Origin: CG1-02-35-72 sp045046885
Lineage (GTDB): Bacteria > Bacteroidota > Bacteroidia > Flavobacteriales > Flavobacteriaceae
Direction: 5' to 3'
Length of the DNA stretch: 64,000 nucleotides
NCBI GenBank assembly: GCA_045046885.1
Contig: JASFYX010000004.1
Span: 62,001 to 126,000, forward strand
Part shown: positions 34,786-43,677 of the stretch, piece by piece
Layout: the number at the start of each line of letters is the position of its first letter
Numbering within the stretch: the stretch's first letter is position 1
The notes under the pieces: model-generated
What the model saw: the letters and a program-made list of their open reading frames with translations, nothing else
Database searches by the model: none
Told to the model about the DNA's origin: nothing
Made by a program: the position numbers and the translations under genes

Positions 34786-37239
34786 TTAAAACGACACATT
34801 CATTTTTATGTTAAAAACACGTCCTGTTAATCTATTGGGAACAGCAAATGATAATTTTGAAGAAGCGTCTCTTACCCAAGTATTTGAAATGGTGTTTTGT
34901 ACGTCGAATAAATTAAAGATTTCAAATCCGACCGACATTTGCTTGGTACGGCTGTTTCTAAAGTATCGTGAAGGTCTTTTACCTTCTAATAATTCGTAAG
35001 AAATGCCAATATCTGCCCGTTTGTAATCGGGTAACCGTCCTTTAAAAAGATAAGGGTCGGCAAACGATGGCGAACCTCCGGGGACGCCTGTGTTGTAAAC
35101 CAAATTCATATACATTTTTAAATTGGGATAGTTGGGCACATAATCCTGAAAAAGGATGGCAAATTTTAAGCGTTGGTCTGTAGGTCTTGCAATATAACCG
35201 CGATTGTCTAAATTTTCTTTTGTGTTGAGATAGCCAAAACTAATCCACGATTCAGTTCCGGGTACAAATTCGCCATTTAAACGCACATCTAAACCTGTTG
35301 CATAAGCTGTTGCATTGTTATTAGCGCGGTAGCGAATACGAACGTTTTCTACCGTAAACGGATTGACTTGCGTCATTTTTTTGTAGTAAAGTTCTGTTAC
35401 TAACTTAAAAGGACGTCCAAACATCTTAAAACTATAATCGTTTCCTAAGACAAAATGAAATGATTTTTGTGCTTTAACTTCTGGCCTGACAGCGCCTAAA
35501 GAATCACGTAATTCACGGTAAAAAGGGGGCTGTTGGTAAATACCTGTAGCCACTCTAAACAACATGTCTTTATCCCAATCTGGTTTAATGGCAAATTGGG
35601 CACGCGGACTCACAATTGTATGACTTTCTGAATTAATACCATTCCCTTTTACTTGCCATTGTTGTGCTCTTACACCAAAGTTATACCAAATCTTATTGTC
35701 GTTTATATAATCTACTTTACTGTATTGTGCATAGCCCATAATACGGTCAATCTGTATAGCGTTTGTAGCGCTTACACTTATAAAGGGCACAATGGGACCA
35801 TTATATGCTTCGTAAGGTTGGTCGTTTTTTGGTACAAAATGAGGAGGTCTTATTGAAAATCCTGCCGAGTCTATCACCTCCCATTCTATAAGGCGGTCTT
35901 TTATATCTTCGTGTTGGTATTTAATACCTGCTTCAATTTGTGTATTGTTTTTGAGATAGCTTCCTTTTAATTCGATATTAGAAATTAAAGCATCTAAATC
36001 GTTACGCGCATGATTGAGTTGAGAACCAATTGCTACGGTATTTTCTACATTTCCAAAATTATCTGAACCAAAATCGGCATTGACATCGCCCAAGCTATAA
36101 AAAGCAAAAGTATCAAAGTGTTCTTCTTCTTGTGTGTTATAAGCCGATGTTATAAGGTTAAAAGTCAGATTGTCATTATATTTATAAGTTGCTTTTAAAG
36201 CCCCGAAAACGGTGAGGTATTGGTCTTTTTCTTTACCTTCATAATTAACTACCAATGCTACAGGATTGGCAATAGTGCCGAAGTTTGAAATACGTGCTAC
36301 AGGTTCGTCTATGTAATTATTCAGACTTAAATTTCCCAGAAAATCTACTACCAATTTATCGTTGGCAATGAAGCTAAAATACGATTGTACATCAGTAAAA
36401 TTGGGTTTAAAATTGCCGTTACTATCGCCGCCATTTACCAGTAGGCTATTGTTGCGATAACGCACGCCTACCAAAGCACTTAATCTATTGTTGTACAATA
36501 AGTTTTCGTATGTTAGGTTGGCGCCTAAAAAACTGGCATTGACATTTAAAGCAAATTGCTGAGGTCTTTTATAAGTAATGTCTAAAACAGACGACATTTT
36601 GTCGCCGTACTTGGCTTGAAAACCACCCGCTGAAAAATTGACATTACGCGTTAAAAAAGGATTGACAAAACTCAAGCCTTCTTGTTTACCAGAGCGAATT
36701 AAAAATGGGCGATAGACTTCAACACCATTTACATAAACTAAATTTTCATCAAAATTACCGCCTCGCACATTGTATTGTGTGCTTAGTTCATTGTTAGAAT
36801 TAACGCCAGGAAGTGTCTTTAAAACATTTTCAACGCCGGCATTAGCACCCGGTATTCTACGAATGTTTTTCGCTTTTATTTTTGTGATTCCTTGAGCGGC
36901 TTTCTTTTTATTTTTTAAGATTACAGCGTCAATCTGTTCGGTTTTAAGTTGCATTTTAGGCGAAAATATAACCGTACGATTACGAAGTACACTTACACGT
37001 TTTGTAATAGTTACATAAGCAACATGAGTATAAGTTAGTGTAATACGCGTGTACTCTGGGACTCTTAAACTGTAAAAACCAGTTTTATCTGTAGTGGTAC
37101 CTTTTTTACCAAAAGTAATGGCAACTCCTTCAATGGGTTTGTTGTTTTTATCTGTAACACGTCCTTTAACAGAAGCATTTTGTGCAAAACCAATAACAGT
37201 GGTTAAAATAAAAAGGAGTGTTAAAAAAAGCTTTTTCAA
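34786..37239 (-). CDS. TonB-dependent outer-membrane receptor
   Basis: An 817-residue outer-membrane receptor. The signal peptide is 1-19 (ending TTVIGFAQ). A carboxypeptidase-regulatory-like domain (about 22-100, SVKGRVTDKNNKPIEGVAITF) is followed by the plug (about 115-235: LKTLPGVNSNNELSTQYNV, RGGNFDENLVYVNGVEVYRP) and a 22-strand-type barrel that ends in an aromatic residue (FNIKMNVSF). No SusD partner is adjacent, so it is not a typical glycan locus. It begins nine bases after the M23 peptidase stop, so those two are one unit. Substrate unknown. Confidence 0.92.
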   Translation of the reverse strand: MKKLFLTLLFILTTVIGFAQNASVKGRVTDKNNKPIEGVAITFGKKGTTTDKTGFYSLRVPEYTRITLTYTHVAYVTITKRVSVLRNRTVIFSPKMQLKTEQIDAVILKNKKKAAQGITKIKAKNIRRIPGANAGVENVLKTLPGVNSNNELSTQYNVRGGNFDENLVYVNGVEVYRPFLIRSGKQEGLSFVNPFLTRNVNFSAGGFQAKYGDKMSSVLDITYKRPQQFALNVNASFLGANLTYENLLYNNRLSALVGVRYRNNSLLVNGGDSNGNFKPNFTDVQSYFSFIANDKLVVDFLGNLSLNNYIDEPVARISNFGTIANPVALVVNYEGKEKDQYLTVFGALKATYKYNDNLTFNLITSAYNTQEEEHFDTFAFYSLGDVNADFGSDNFGNVENTVAIGSQLNHARNDLDALISNIELKGSYLKNNTQIEAGIKYQHEDIKDRLIEWEVIDSAGFSIRPPHFVPKNDQPYEAYNGPIVPFISVSATNAIQIDRIMGYAQYSKVDYINDNKIWYNFGVRAQQWQVKGNGINSESHTIVSPRAQFAIKPDWDKDMLFRVATGIYQQPPFYRELRDSLGAVRPEVKAQKSFHFVLGNDYSFKMFGRPFKLVTELYYKKMTQVNPFTVENVRIRYRANNNATAYATGLDVRLNGEFVPGTESWISFGYLNTKENLDNRGYIARPTDQRLKFAILFQDYVPNYPNLKMYMNLVYNTGVPGGSPSFADPYLFKGRLPDYKRADIGISYELLEGKRPSRYFRNSRTKQMSVGFEIFNLFDVQNTISNTWVRDASSKLSFAVPNRLTGRVFNIKMNVSF

Positions 37240-37248
37240 ATTATAGTA

Positions 37249-38946
37249 TTATTTCTTTCTAAAAAACGATGCAATATACACTTTAGTATTATTAACGTTA
37301 TCTGTTACGCTTATTTTTAGTTCGTGTTTTGCTTTTGTAAATTTTTTATCGCTAAAATGATAAGTGAGTAAGTCTTTTTTAGCATCGAACTCTATTAAAA
37401 TCCAACGGCCATCTATGGTAGCAGAATAGCTTTTAATACCAGAGTCAGAATCTTTTATTTTTATTTTTAGATAATGATATTTTGTAAGCCATTGTTTGTC
37501 TTTAAAATTTACCAGTTCAACGCTAGGTAAAATAGTATCAGTCTTTAATATATAAAGACCTAGAGTGTTAGTCGAAGTGTATAATTTATGTTCTTTATAT
37601 TTAGTAGCTACATAATTGACGTATTTGTTTCTAACCAATTTGGCAATGTATAGTTTAGAAATATCTTTGTGTTTTAAAGAGTCTGGATAAAAAGCAAGGG
37701 TATATTTTTTATCGAGTGGTCTTGTGTTTTTGCCAACAATAGCCGTGTCGTTTTTGACGTTAAAGTCTAAATAAAAGTTTTTGTAAAACGTATTTTTAGG
37801 AAAAGCAATAGTTACATTTTCTAAATCGAATTTATTAAAAACTTTATTGTCTATAAAATAATTGGTTTTTTTGATATTCTTTTTTACTAGGATACTGTCC
37901 TTTTCTCCTTTTATAGGGATGAGAATTTGTGTTTTATTCTTTTTAAAATCACTAGCGTAAATGGCGATGTTATAGCTTAAACTATCGGCTATTTTGAGAT
38001 TTCCATTTCCTAATGACTTATCGTAAATATTTAATTTATTTTTTGCTTCAATAAAGCACTTTTGAATAGCTTGATATTCTTGAAAGTACATTTTATAATC
38101 CATAAATAGATTGATATACTTTGAATTGGCAAAAGAAAATTTTTCTAAAGTATGATGATATTTTAAGGCGCCATTACTCGTCATTTTAAGATCGTAAATA
38201 CCGTTTCTGTTAAAAGCTGCATCTTGTCTGTCAAATGATTTAACGCCTAAGCCAATTTGTCCATAAGCTGTAAACTTATCAGCAATATAATTACCATTTG
38301 GCAAACGCCTGAACTGTATTTCAACAGGAAGATTAGATTGGTTAACTTGTGACGTGTCATTTAGCGGATAAGCTATTAATTTAGAAATAACAGGCTTTTT
38401 ATGATCGGCAATATCATAACCAAATAGCATAGGATTTATAGGTTCTTCTGTTTTGGTATTTCTAATTTCAAAATGAAGGTGAGGGCCTGTCGAACCTCCG
38501 GTATTGCCCGAATAAGCAATGAGTTGTCCTTTTTTAATTTTAAGTGCTTCTTTTTTTGGGAATATTTGGATTTCGAAAGTCTTTTTCTTGTATTGTTTTT
38601 CTTTTACGAAAGCTTCAATAGTAGGCTCAAACTTTTTTAAATGGGCATAAACACTTGTATAACCATTAGGATGTGTAATATAAATAGCTTTTCCGTAACC
38701 CCACAAAGAAATTTTAACACGTGATACATACCCATCTGCAATAGCTTTAACAGGAATGCCTTCTTGGTTTTTGGTTTTAATGTCTAAAGCCGAATGAAAA
38801 TGATTACTGCGTAATTCACCAAAAGTCCCCGCCAAAATGAAAGGTATATCCATAGGTTTACCAAAATAATTTTGAGGGTATTTTTTTTGTGAAAACAGAT
38901 TAAATGTCAGAGTCAACAGAAGTAAAGCAAGATAATTTTTATTCAT
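37249..38946 (-). CDS. M23-family (LytM) peptidase, exported
   Basis: Predicted zinc endopeptidase acting on peptidoglycan cross-bridges, or a LytM regulator of such enzymes, 565 residues from the ATG at 38946 (an in-frame TTG just before it is ignored). The signal peptide is 1-19 (ending TFNLFSQ). The LytM domain is N-terminal, unlike most: H51 and D55 in HFHSALDIK, and the HLH motif at 156-158 in TGPHLHFEIRN, so the metal ligands are complete. About residues 175-565 form beta-rich domains with no recognised function, ending in a chitobiase/Ig-like part (SDSGIKSYSATIDGRWILIE). It is co-transcribed with the TonB receptor. Confidence 0.9.
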   Translation of the reverse strand: MNKNYLALLLLTLTFNLFSQKKYPQNYFGKPMDIPFILAGTFGELRSNHFHSALDIKTKNQEGIPVKAIADGYVSRVKISLWGYGKAIYITHPNGYTSVYAHLKKFEPTIEAFVKEKQYKKKTFEIQIFPKKEALKIKKGQLIAYSGNTGGSTGPHLHFEIRNTKTEEPINPMLFGYDIADHKKPVISKLIAYPLNDTSQVNQSNLPVEIQFRRLPNGNYIADKFTAYGQIGLGVKSFDRQDAAFNRNGIYDLKMTSNGALKYHHTLEKFSFANSKYINLFMDYKMYFQEYQAIQKCFIEAKNKLNIYDKSLGNGNLKIADSLSYNIAIYASDFKKNKTQILIPIKGEKDSILVKKNIKKTNYFIDNKVFNKFDLENVTIAFPKNTFYKNFYLDFNVKNDTAIVGKNTRPLDKKYTLAFYPDSLKHKDISKLYIAKLVRNKYVNYVATKYKEHKLYTSTNTLGLYILKTDTILPSVELVNFKDKQWLTKYHYLKIKIKDSDSGIKSYSATIDGRWILIEFDAKKDLLTYHFSDKKFTKAKHELKISVTDNVNNTKVYIASFFRKK

Positions 38947-39082
38947 CAATAAGATTTTATAAAACCATTTTTTAAGAATAGTAAAAATAAAAATAAATGC
39001 AAGGTTTGAAAGTAAATAATGTAAAAATTAACAATTTAAAAAAATAGACAGCAAAAGAGTTGTTAAATTGCAAAACACTTGC

Positions 39083-39090
39083 TAGATTTG
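39083..39090 (+). promoter_or_regulatory. Promoter -7 element of the coiled-coil/zapA unit
   Basis: TAGATTTG matches TAnnTTTG, 27 bases before the ATG at 39118. Confidence 0.6.
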
Positions 39091-39117
39091 TAAGTGTAGT
39101 TTACAGTCTTTAAATTG

Positions 39118-39408
39118 ATGGAAGGATTTTTGAAAACGATTGATTTATTGGAGAGTAAGTTGTTAATTTTATTAGAAAAAAAACAAGAGCAACAAGAGCA
39201 TACTCTAAAAATTAGCCAAGAAAATGAGCGTTTGCGCGAAGAGTTATCTAAGCTAAAGCAATTAAATTCTGATTTAGAAGCTAATTTTAAGGCTTCAAAA
39301 ATTGCTAACACAATAGTAGGCAGTGGAGACAATAAACTAGAGACCAAACAAAAAATTAACTCGCTTATACGCGATATCGATAAATGTATAGCGCTAATAA
39401 ACGAGTAA
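39118..39408 (+). CDS. Coiled-coil protein upstream of zapA
   Basis: A 96-residue cytosolic protein, nearly all coiled coil (LLESKLLILLEKKQEQQEHT, ENERLREELSKLKQLNSDLE) with a short helical end (NSLIRDIDKCIALINE). No enzyme motif is seen. It is encoded three bases before zapA with its own promoter, so it is likely a partner in cell division, comparable in size and position to the ZapB-like or FtsB-like coiled-coil proteins; the sequence alone does not prove it. The ATG at 39118 is used; a TTG just before it is in frame. Confidence 0.8.
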   Translation: MEGFLKTIDLLESKLLILLEKKQEQQEHTLKISQENERLREELSKLKQLNSDLEANFKASKIANTIVGSGDNKLETKQKINSLIRDIDKCIALINE

Positions 39409-39411
39409 TAA

Positions 39412-39702
39412 ATGAAAGAAACACTCAAAATAAAAGTTAGTATTGCAGATAGAGTTTACCCATTAACAGTAAAGACAGAAGAAGAAGAAGGGATTAGAAA
39501 AGCGGTAAAAAAGATTAATGAACTGATTAAAAAATTTGAGCGTAACTATGCAGTAAGAGATAAGCAAGATGTTTTAGCGATGAGTGCTTTACAATTTGCA
39601 TCAAAACTTGAGGTTAAAAACCTTTATAATGAAAATGAAAAAAAGGAAGCCGAAATCAAACTAGAAAAATTAAATAGTTTGTTAGAGGCGCACTTAGAAT
39701 AA
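39412..39702 (+). CDS. zapA: Cell division protein ZapA
   Basis: ZapA (96 residues) binds and bundles FtsZ filaments at mid-cell. The N-terminal globular part matches the family (LKIKVSIADRVYPLTVKTEEEEGIRKAVK, with the typical 'I.D R.Y.L' pattern), followed by a long C-terminal coiled coil (ELINKKFERNYAVRDKQDVLA-like region to KLNSLLEAHLE). It is translated just after the coiled-coil gene. A 6S RNA follows immediately downstream, a conserved zapA-ssrS neighbourhood also known in proteobacteria, and then rny. Confidence 0.92.
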   Translation: MKETLKIKVSIADRVYPLTVKTEEEEGIRKAVKKINELIKKFERNYAVRDKQDVLAMSALQFASKLEVKNLYNENEKKEAEIKLEKLNSLLEAHLE

Positions 39703-39730
39703 ACGTTCTTTAAAATAAATTTACAATACT

Positions 39731-39889
39731 GCCTACATTAGTAAATTGTTTGATAAACTCAACACTATTCATTTAAAAAGAATGAGTCTAAGTTGTAAAA
39801 GCGCGCTGGCTAGATCAGATACTTGAGCAACTTGTTAGTTCTAAACCTGTTTAACAGGAGTTTATAAACCAAACTAATGTAGGCTTTTT
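39731..39889 (+). ncRNA. ssrS: 6S RNA (6S-Flavo type)
   Basis: A structured non-coding transcript of about 154-160 bases. GCCTACATTAGT (39731-39742) pairs perfectly with ACTAATGTAGGC (39873-39884), which is followed by a T-run. A second helix, GTTTGATAAACTC (39748-39760) with GAGTTTATAAAC (39858-39869), has one bulged G. The distal arm AAGTTG (39790-39795) pairs with CAACTT (39828-39833). Between lies a large open bubble (about 39761-39787 and 39834-39857, with a small CCTG-TTTAA-CAGG hairpin). This closing stem, open bubble and distal arm is the 6S RNA fold that traps housekeeping RNA polymerase. TAAATTTA at 39716-39723 is a near-consensus -7 element eight bases before the 5' end. The place behind zapA supports the call. 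Confidence 0.88.
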
Positions 39890-39902
39890 ATATATATCAA
39901 CT

Positions 39903-41471
39903 ATGAACCAAATGATACTACCCATTATAATTGGGATCGCAATAGGTTTAGCAATAGGTTATGTTATTGCTAAAATAATGGAAAAAAGAGCCGCTACAAA
40001 ATTTGTAAAACAAGCCAAAAAACAAGCTTCAACAGTTTTAAGAGAAGCTAAATTAGATGCAGACGCTCTTAAAAAAGATAAAATTCTTCAGGCAAAAGAA
40101 AGATTTTTAGAGCTTAAATCAGAACACGAACAAGTAATATTGTCGCGTGATAGAAAAATGGTTGAAGCCGAAAAACGCATTAGAGATAAAGAATCTCAAG
40201 TGTCTCAGCAATTAGATAAACAGAAAAAATTAAATGACAGTTTGTCTGAAAAAATTGAAAATTATAATCACAAAATAGAATATTTAGATCGTAAGAATGC
40301 CGATTTAGAAAAGTTGCATAGGAAACAAGTCGAACAACTTGAAGTTATTTCTGGTCTCTCTGCAGACGACGCCAAAGCACAACTTAATGAGTCTTTAAAA
40401 GAAGAAGCCAAAGCAGATGCTATGGTATATATTCAAGAAACTTTAGAAGAAGCCAAGTTTACTGCACAACAAGAAGCTAAAAAAATCATTCTCAATACAA
40501 TTCAGCGCGTAGGCGTAGAGCAATCTATAGAAAATTGCGTGAGTGTCTTTAATTTAGAATCAGATGACGTTAAAGGACGTATTATTGGCCGTGAAGGGCG
40601 TAATATCCGCGCTATTGAAGCCGCTACAGGTGTCGAAATTATTGTTGACGATACGCCAGAAGCTATTATTTTATCTTGTTTCGATCCAATTCGACGTGAA
40701 ATTACACGCCTGTCTTTACACAAGTTGGTGACAGATGGTCGTATCCATCCAGCGCGAATTGAAGAGGTTGTTAAAAAGACTGAAAAAGAAATTACCAACG
40801 AAATTGTAGAAGTAGGAAAACGTACCGTTATTGATTTGGGTATTCACGGTTTACATCCAGAATTGGTTAAAGTTGTAGGACGTATGAAATACCGCTCGTC
40901 TTACGGACAAAATTTATTACAACACTCTCGTGAAGTAGCGAATCTTTGTGCTTTAATGGCGGCCGAATTAGGTTTAAATCCTAAGGTAGCCAAACGCGCC
41001 GGATTGTTACACGATATTGGTAAAGTGCCTGATACCGAAAGCGAATTACCACACGCTATTTTAGGGATGCAATGGGCCGAAAAATACGGCGAAAAACCCG
41101 ATGTATGTAATGCCATTGGTGCTCACCATGATGAATTAGAAATGAAATCGCTTTACGCGCCAATTGTACAAGTTTGTGATGCTATTTCTGGCGCCAGACC
41201 GGGTGCTAGACGTCAAGTACTCGATTCTTATATTCAGCGTTTAAAAGACCTTGAAGAAGTGGCTTTTAGTTTTGGCGGTGTACAGAAAGCTTATGCTATT
41301 CAGGCGGGCCGTGAATTACGTGTTATTGTAGAAAGCGAAAAAGTAGATGACAATAAAGCTGCCGAATTATCATTCAATATTTCTCAAAAAATACAGAATG
41401 ATATGACCTATCCAGGACAAGTGCGCGTAACGGTTATTCGCGAAACAAGGGTGGTTAATATTGCAAAATAA
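39903..41471 (+). CDS. rny: Ribonuclease Y
   Basis: Membrane-anchored endoribonuclease (522 residues) that starts mRNA decay. One N-terminal transmembrane helix (4-24, MILPIIIGIAIGLAIGYVIA) is followed by a long coiled coil (about 30-200), a KH RNA-binding domain (GRIIGREGRN at 225-234) and the HD domain with the metal motif LLHDIGK (H370, D371). The length and ending (MTYPGQVRVTVIRETRVVNIAK) are standard. It follows the 6S RNA gene; a bidirectional terminator separates it from the converging xerD. Confidence 0.97.
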   Translation: MNQMILPIIIGIAIGLAIGYVIAKIMEKRAATKFVKQAKKQASTVLREAKLDADALKKDKILQAKERFLELKSEHEQVILSRDRKMVEAEKRIRDKESQVSQQLDKQKKLNDSLSEKIENYNHKIEYLDRKNADLEKLHRKQVEQLEVISGLSADDAKAQLNESLKEEAKADAMVYIQETLEEAKFTAQQEAKKIILNTIQRVGVEQSIENCVSVFNLESDDVKGRIIGREGRNIRAIEAATGVEIIVDDTPEAIILSCFDPIRREITRLSLHKLVTDGRIHPARIEEVVKKTEKEITNEIVEVGKRTVIDLGIHGLHPELVKVVGRMKYRSSYGQNLLQHSREVANLCALMAAELGLNPKVAKRAGLLHDIGKVPDTESELPHAILGMQWAEKYGEKPDVCNAIGAHHDELEMKSLYAPIVQVCDAISGARPGARRQVLDSYIQRLKDLEEVAFSFGGVQKAYAIQAGRELRVIVESEKVDDNKAAELSFNISQKIQNDMTYPGQVRVTVIRETRVVNIAK

Positions 41472-41492
41472 GAATTTATTAAATATACATGT

Positions 41493-41530
41493 AGACCTAA
41501 CAGATTTTAAAAACCTGTTAGGTCTTATTT
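41493..41530 (+). terminator. Terminator between rny and xerD
   Basis: GACCTAACAG (41494-41503) pairs with CTGTTAGGTC (41515-41524), followed by TTATTTTT. Its right part overlaps the 3' end of the convergent xerD (stop at 41518). Confidence 0.85.
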
Positions 41531-42423
41531 TTCCTAGGATGAAACTGTTGCACTACCTTCTTTAAATGACTCTTATCTACATGCATATAAATCTCTGTTG
41601 TAGTAATACTTTCGTGCCCCAACATTTGCTGAATTGCTCTTAAATCCGCACCATTTTCTAGCAAATGTGTGGCAAAAGAATGTCTAAAAGTATGCGGACT
41701 GATACGTTTTTTAATACCCGCTTTCGTGGTTAAATCTTTAAGAATCATAAAGATCATATTACGCGTTAATTGCCGTCCCCGGCGGTTGAGAAAAACAGTA
41801 TCTTCAAAGCCTTTCTGTACATCAATATGACGTCTTATATCTTTAATATAAGTGTTAATATACTTTTGATTAAGTGTGTTTATAGGAACAAAACGTTGTT
41901 TGTTGCCTTTTCCTAAAACGCGGATAAAACCTTCGTCAAAAAATAAATCGGATATTTTAAGAGTAATGAGTTCGGTCACGCGCAAGCCACAACTGTACAG
42001 TGTTTCAAGCATAGCCTTATTGCGTTCGCCTTGCTTTGTGCTTAAATCAATCTGACTGATGATTAAATCGATTTCTTTTAGTGCTAAAGTGTCGGGCAGT
42101 TTACGCCCTATTTTGGGCGATTCTAAAAGTTGTGTGGGATTTCTATCGCGGTAATCTTCAAAGACCAAATAATCAAAAAAATTGCGTAAACCCGAAATAA
42201 GCCGTGCTTGCGAACGGGCATTTATCAGTTTAGCACAGTGATATATAAATTCTTGAATATGTGTTTCGTTAATTTTTAGGGGTGATATAGACATGTCATT
42301 ATCTTCTAAAAAACCGATTAATTTTTTAACATCTCTGCTATAACTAGCGATAGTATTTTGCGATAAGCCCCGCTCTATTTTGAGGTATAATCTGTAATCG
42401 TGTAAAGCATTTTGCCATTTCAT
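41518..42423 (-). CDS. xerD: Tyrosine recombinase XerD
   Basis: Site-specific recombinase of 301 residues that resolves chromosome dimers at dif. The N-terminal SAM-like core-binding domain (1-100, QNALHDYRLYLKIERGLSQN) is followed by the catalytic domain with the complete set R148, K172, H244, R247, H270 and nucleophile Y279 (SCGLRVTEL, GKGNKQR, HTFRHSFATH, LGHESITTTEIYMH). Size and sequence agree with the housekeeping enzyme, not with a mobile-element integrase, and it is divergent from aroQ as in other flavobacteria. There is no second recombinase next to it. Confidence 0.95.
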   Translation of the reverse strand: MKWQNALHDYRLYLKIERGLSQNTIASYSRDVKKLIGFLEDNDMSISPLKINETHIQEFIYHCAKLINARSQARLISGLRNFFDYLVFEDYRDRNPTQLLESPKIGRKLPDTLALKEIDLIISQIDLSTKQGERNKAMLETLYSCGLRVTELITLKISDLFFDEGFIRVLGKGNKQRFVPINTLNQKYINTYIKDIRRHIDVQKGFEDTVFLNRRGRQLTRNMIFMILKDLTTKAGIKKRISPHTFRHSFATHLLENGADLRAIQQMLGHESITTTEIYMHVDKSHLKKVVQQFHPRKNKT

Positions 42424-42453
42424 TTGGTAAAAATAAAGTAATATCTTTACAAA

Positions 42454-42867
42454 ATGAAACTGATAGTGATAAACGGCCCCAATTTAAATTTACTCGGCAC
42501 AAGAGAACCCGAAATATATGGCAAAGCAAGCTTTGAAGATTATTTTAAAACCCTTCAAGAAAAATTTCCACAACACGAATTACAGTATTTTCAGTCGAAT
42601 ATTGAGGGTGAATTGATAGATAAACTACACGAAGTCGGTTTTTCTTACGATGGTATTATCTTTAATGCAGCGGCTTATACGCATACTTCTGTGGGTTTGG
42701 GCGATGCCGTTAAAGCTATTACTACACCCGTTGTAGAAGTCCATATTTCTAATGTTCACGCCCGCGAAGATTTTAGACATAAATCGTTTATAGCTCCCAA
42801 TGCCAAAGGTATTATTGCCGGTTTTGGTTTACAGAGTTACGATTTGGCGATAGCGTCGTTTGAATAG
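42454..42867 (+). CDS. aroQ: Type II 3-dehydroquinate dehydratase
   Basis: Cytosolic dodecameric enzyme (137 residues) of the shikimate pathway that converts 3-dehydroquinate to 3-dehydroshikimate. Seen: INGPNLNLLGTREPEIYG (6-23) with the catalytic Tyr22, QSNIEGELID, NAAAYTHTS and VEVHISNVHARE with the catalytic His102 by homology. A near-consensus -7 element (TATCTTTA) ends only a few bases before the ATG, so the mRNA is nearly leaderless. Divergent from xerD. Confidence 0.97.
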   Translation: MKLIVINGPNLNLLGTREPEIYGKASFEDYFKTLQEKFPQHELQYFQSNIEGELIDKLHEVGFSYDGIIFNAAAYTHTSVGLGDAVKAITTPVVEVHISNVHAREDFRHKSFIAPNAKGIIAGFGLQSYDLAIASFE

Positions 42868-42890
42868 ATGTTCTGTGTTCTGCGTTTTGT

Positions 42891-42936
42891 GTCATTCTGA
42901 ATGAAGCCACGAAGCAAGGCGTAATGAAGAATCTCA
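42891..42936. repeat. Degenerate GTCATTCTGA-family repeat
   Basis: GTCATTCTGAATGAAGCCACG and AAGCAAGGCGTAATGAAGAATCTCA form a degenerate copy of the interspersed repeat family in the 162-base gap between aroQ and the converging methyltransferase. Confidence 0.5.
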
Positions 42937-43029
42937 CTTTTAACGTCTCTTATATCCTTTAAAGTTTAACCGCAAGGGGCGCTAAGAATTACACCAAGAG
43001 CACTATGTTTGTTATTTTGTGCTTGTATT

Positions 43030-43674
43030 TTACTCCCTTTTATACAGATGTATCTGCCAACTTAAAAAAGTAGAACCTTTATAAATTTCTGTAAAACCAG
43101 CCGAAGCAATAAGACGGTCAATCACTTTTTGATCGTGAATAAAAGTTCTAAACGGGTTACCGCGTATTTTTAATGTCATATTTAAAAACCAAACAGTTGT
43201 TCGAGAAAGAAAATTGGCTTGCGGATACACCAAAGCATAATAGGTTTTGGCTTTAGATAAAGAAGTCTTTAACAAATTTTCTACAAAAGGATAACAGCAA
43301 ATGACCTTGTCTAAAGTAACAATATCGTGTGCCTCAATTTGAGAATGCACATCTGTAAAATCACCTGTCAAATAGTTTATTTTTTCTTTGTAATCTCTCT
43401 TTTTGGCTTCAGATTTAGCTACATTTATATATCCCTCTGAAGCATCTACATCGGTAACTTTGCTCAGGCCTTGAGGAATTAATTCAAGTGGAATAGGTCC
43501 CACGCCACCACCAATATCTAATAACGATAAATTATTGATGTCTAATTTTTTAAATGCTTCTGTCAGCCTTTTGGTAGGCTTACGCGGGCCGCGTTTTAAA
43601 TAACGTTTTAAATCTTTTTTGGCACTCTTGGTATCGAATTGTTGGTTGGCACCACAGCAATGTTGGCAGCTCAT
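43030..43674 (-). CDS. SAM-dependent class I methyltransferase
   Basis: A 214-residue Rossmann-fold methyltransferase. The SAM motif I is SLLDIGGGVGPIPLEL (50-65), the acidic end of beta-2 is VTDVDASEGYI, and motif IV is HDIVTLDKVICCYPF. The N terminus is Cys-rich (MSCQHCCGAN, cysteines 3, 6 and 7), which could bind metal. It lies just three bases after ftcD on the same strand, so it is co-transcribed with histidine catabolism, although no methylation step is known there. Relatives are often named after magnesium-protoporphyrin O-methyltransferase, but nothing here supports that substrate. Confidence 0.85.
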   Translation of the reverse strand: MSCQHCCGANQQFDTKSAKKDLKRYLKRGPRKPTKRLTEAFKKLDINNLSLLDIGGGVGPIPLELIPQGLSKVTDVDASEGYINVAKSEAKKRDYKEKINYLTGDFTDVHSQIEAHDIVTLDKVICCYPFVENLLKTSLSKAKTYYALVYPQANFLSRTTVWFLNMTLKIRGNPFRTFIHDQKVIDRLIASAGFTEIYKGSTFLSWQIHLYKRE

Positions 43675-43677
43675 AGG

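Noticed and set aside
41518..42423. XerD-like recombinase as integrase of a mobile element.
   Set aside because: Length, motifs and the divergent aroQ neighbour are those of the housekeeping enzyme, and no att-type repeats flank it.
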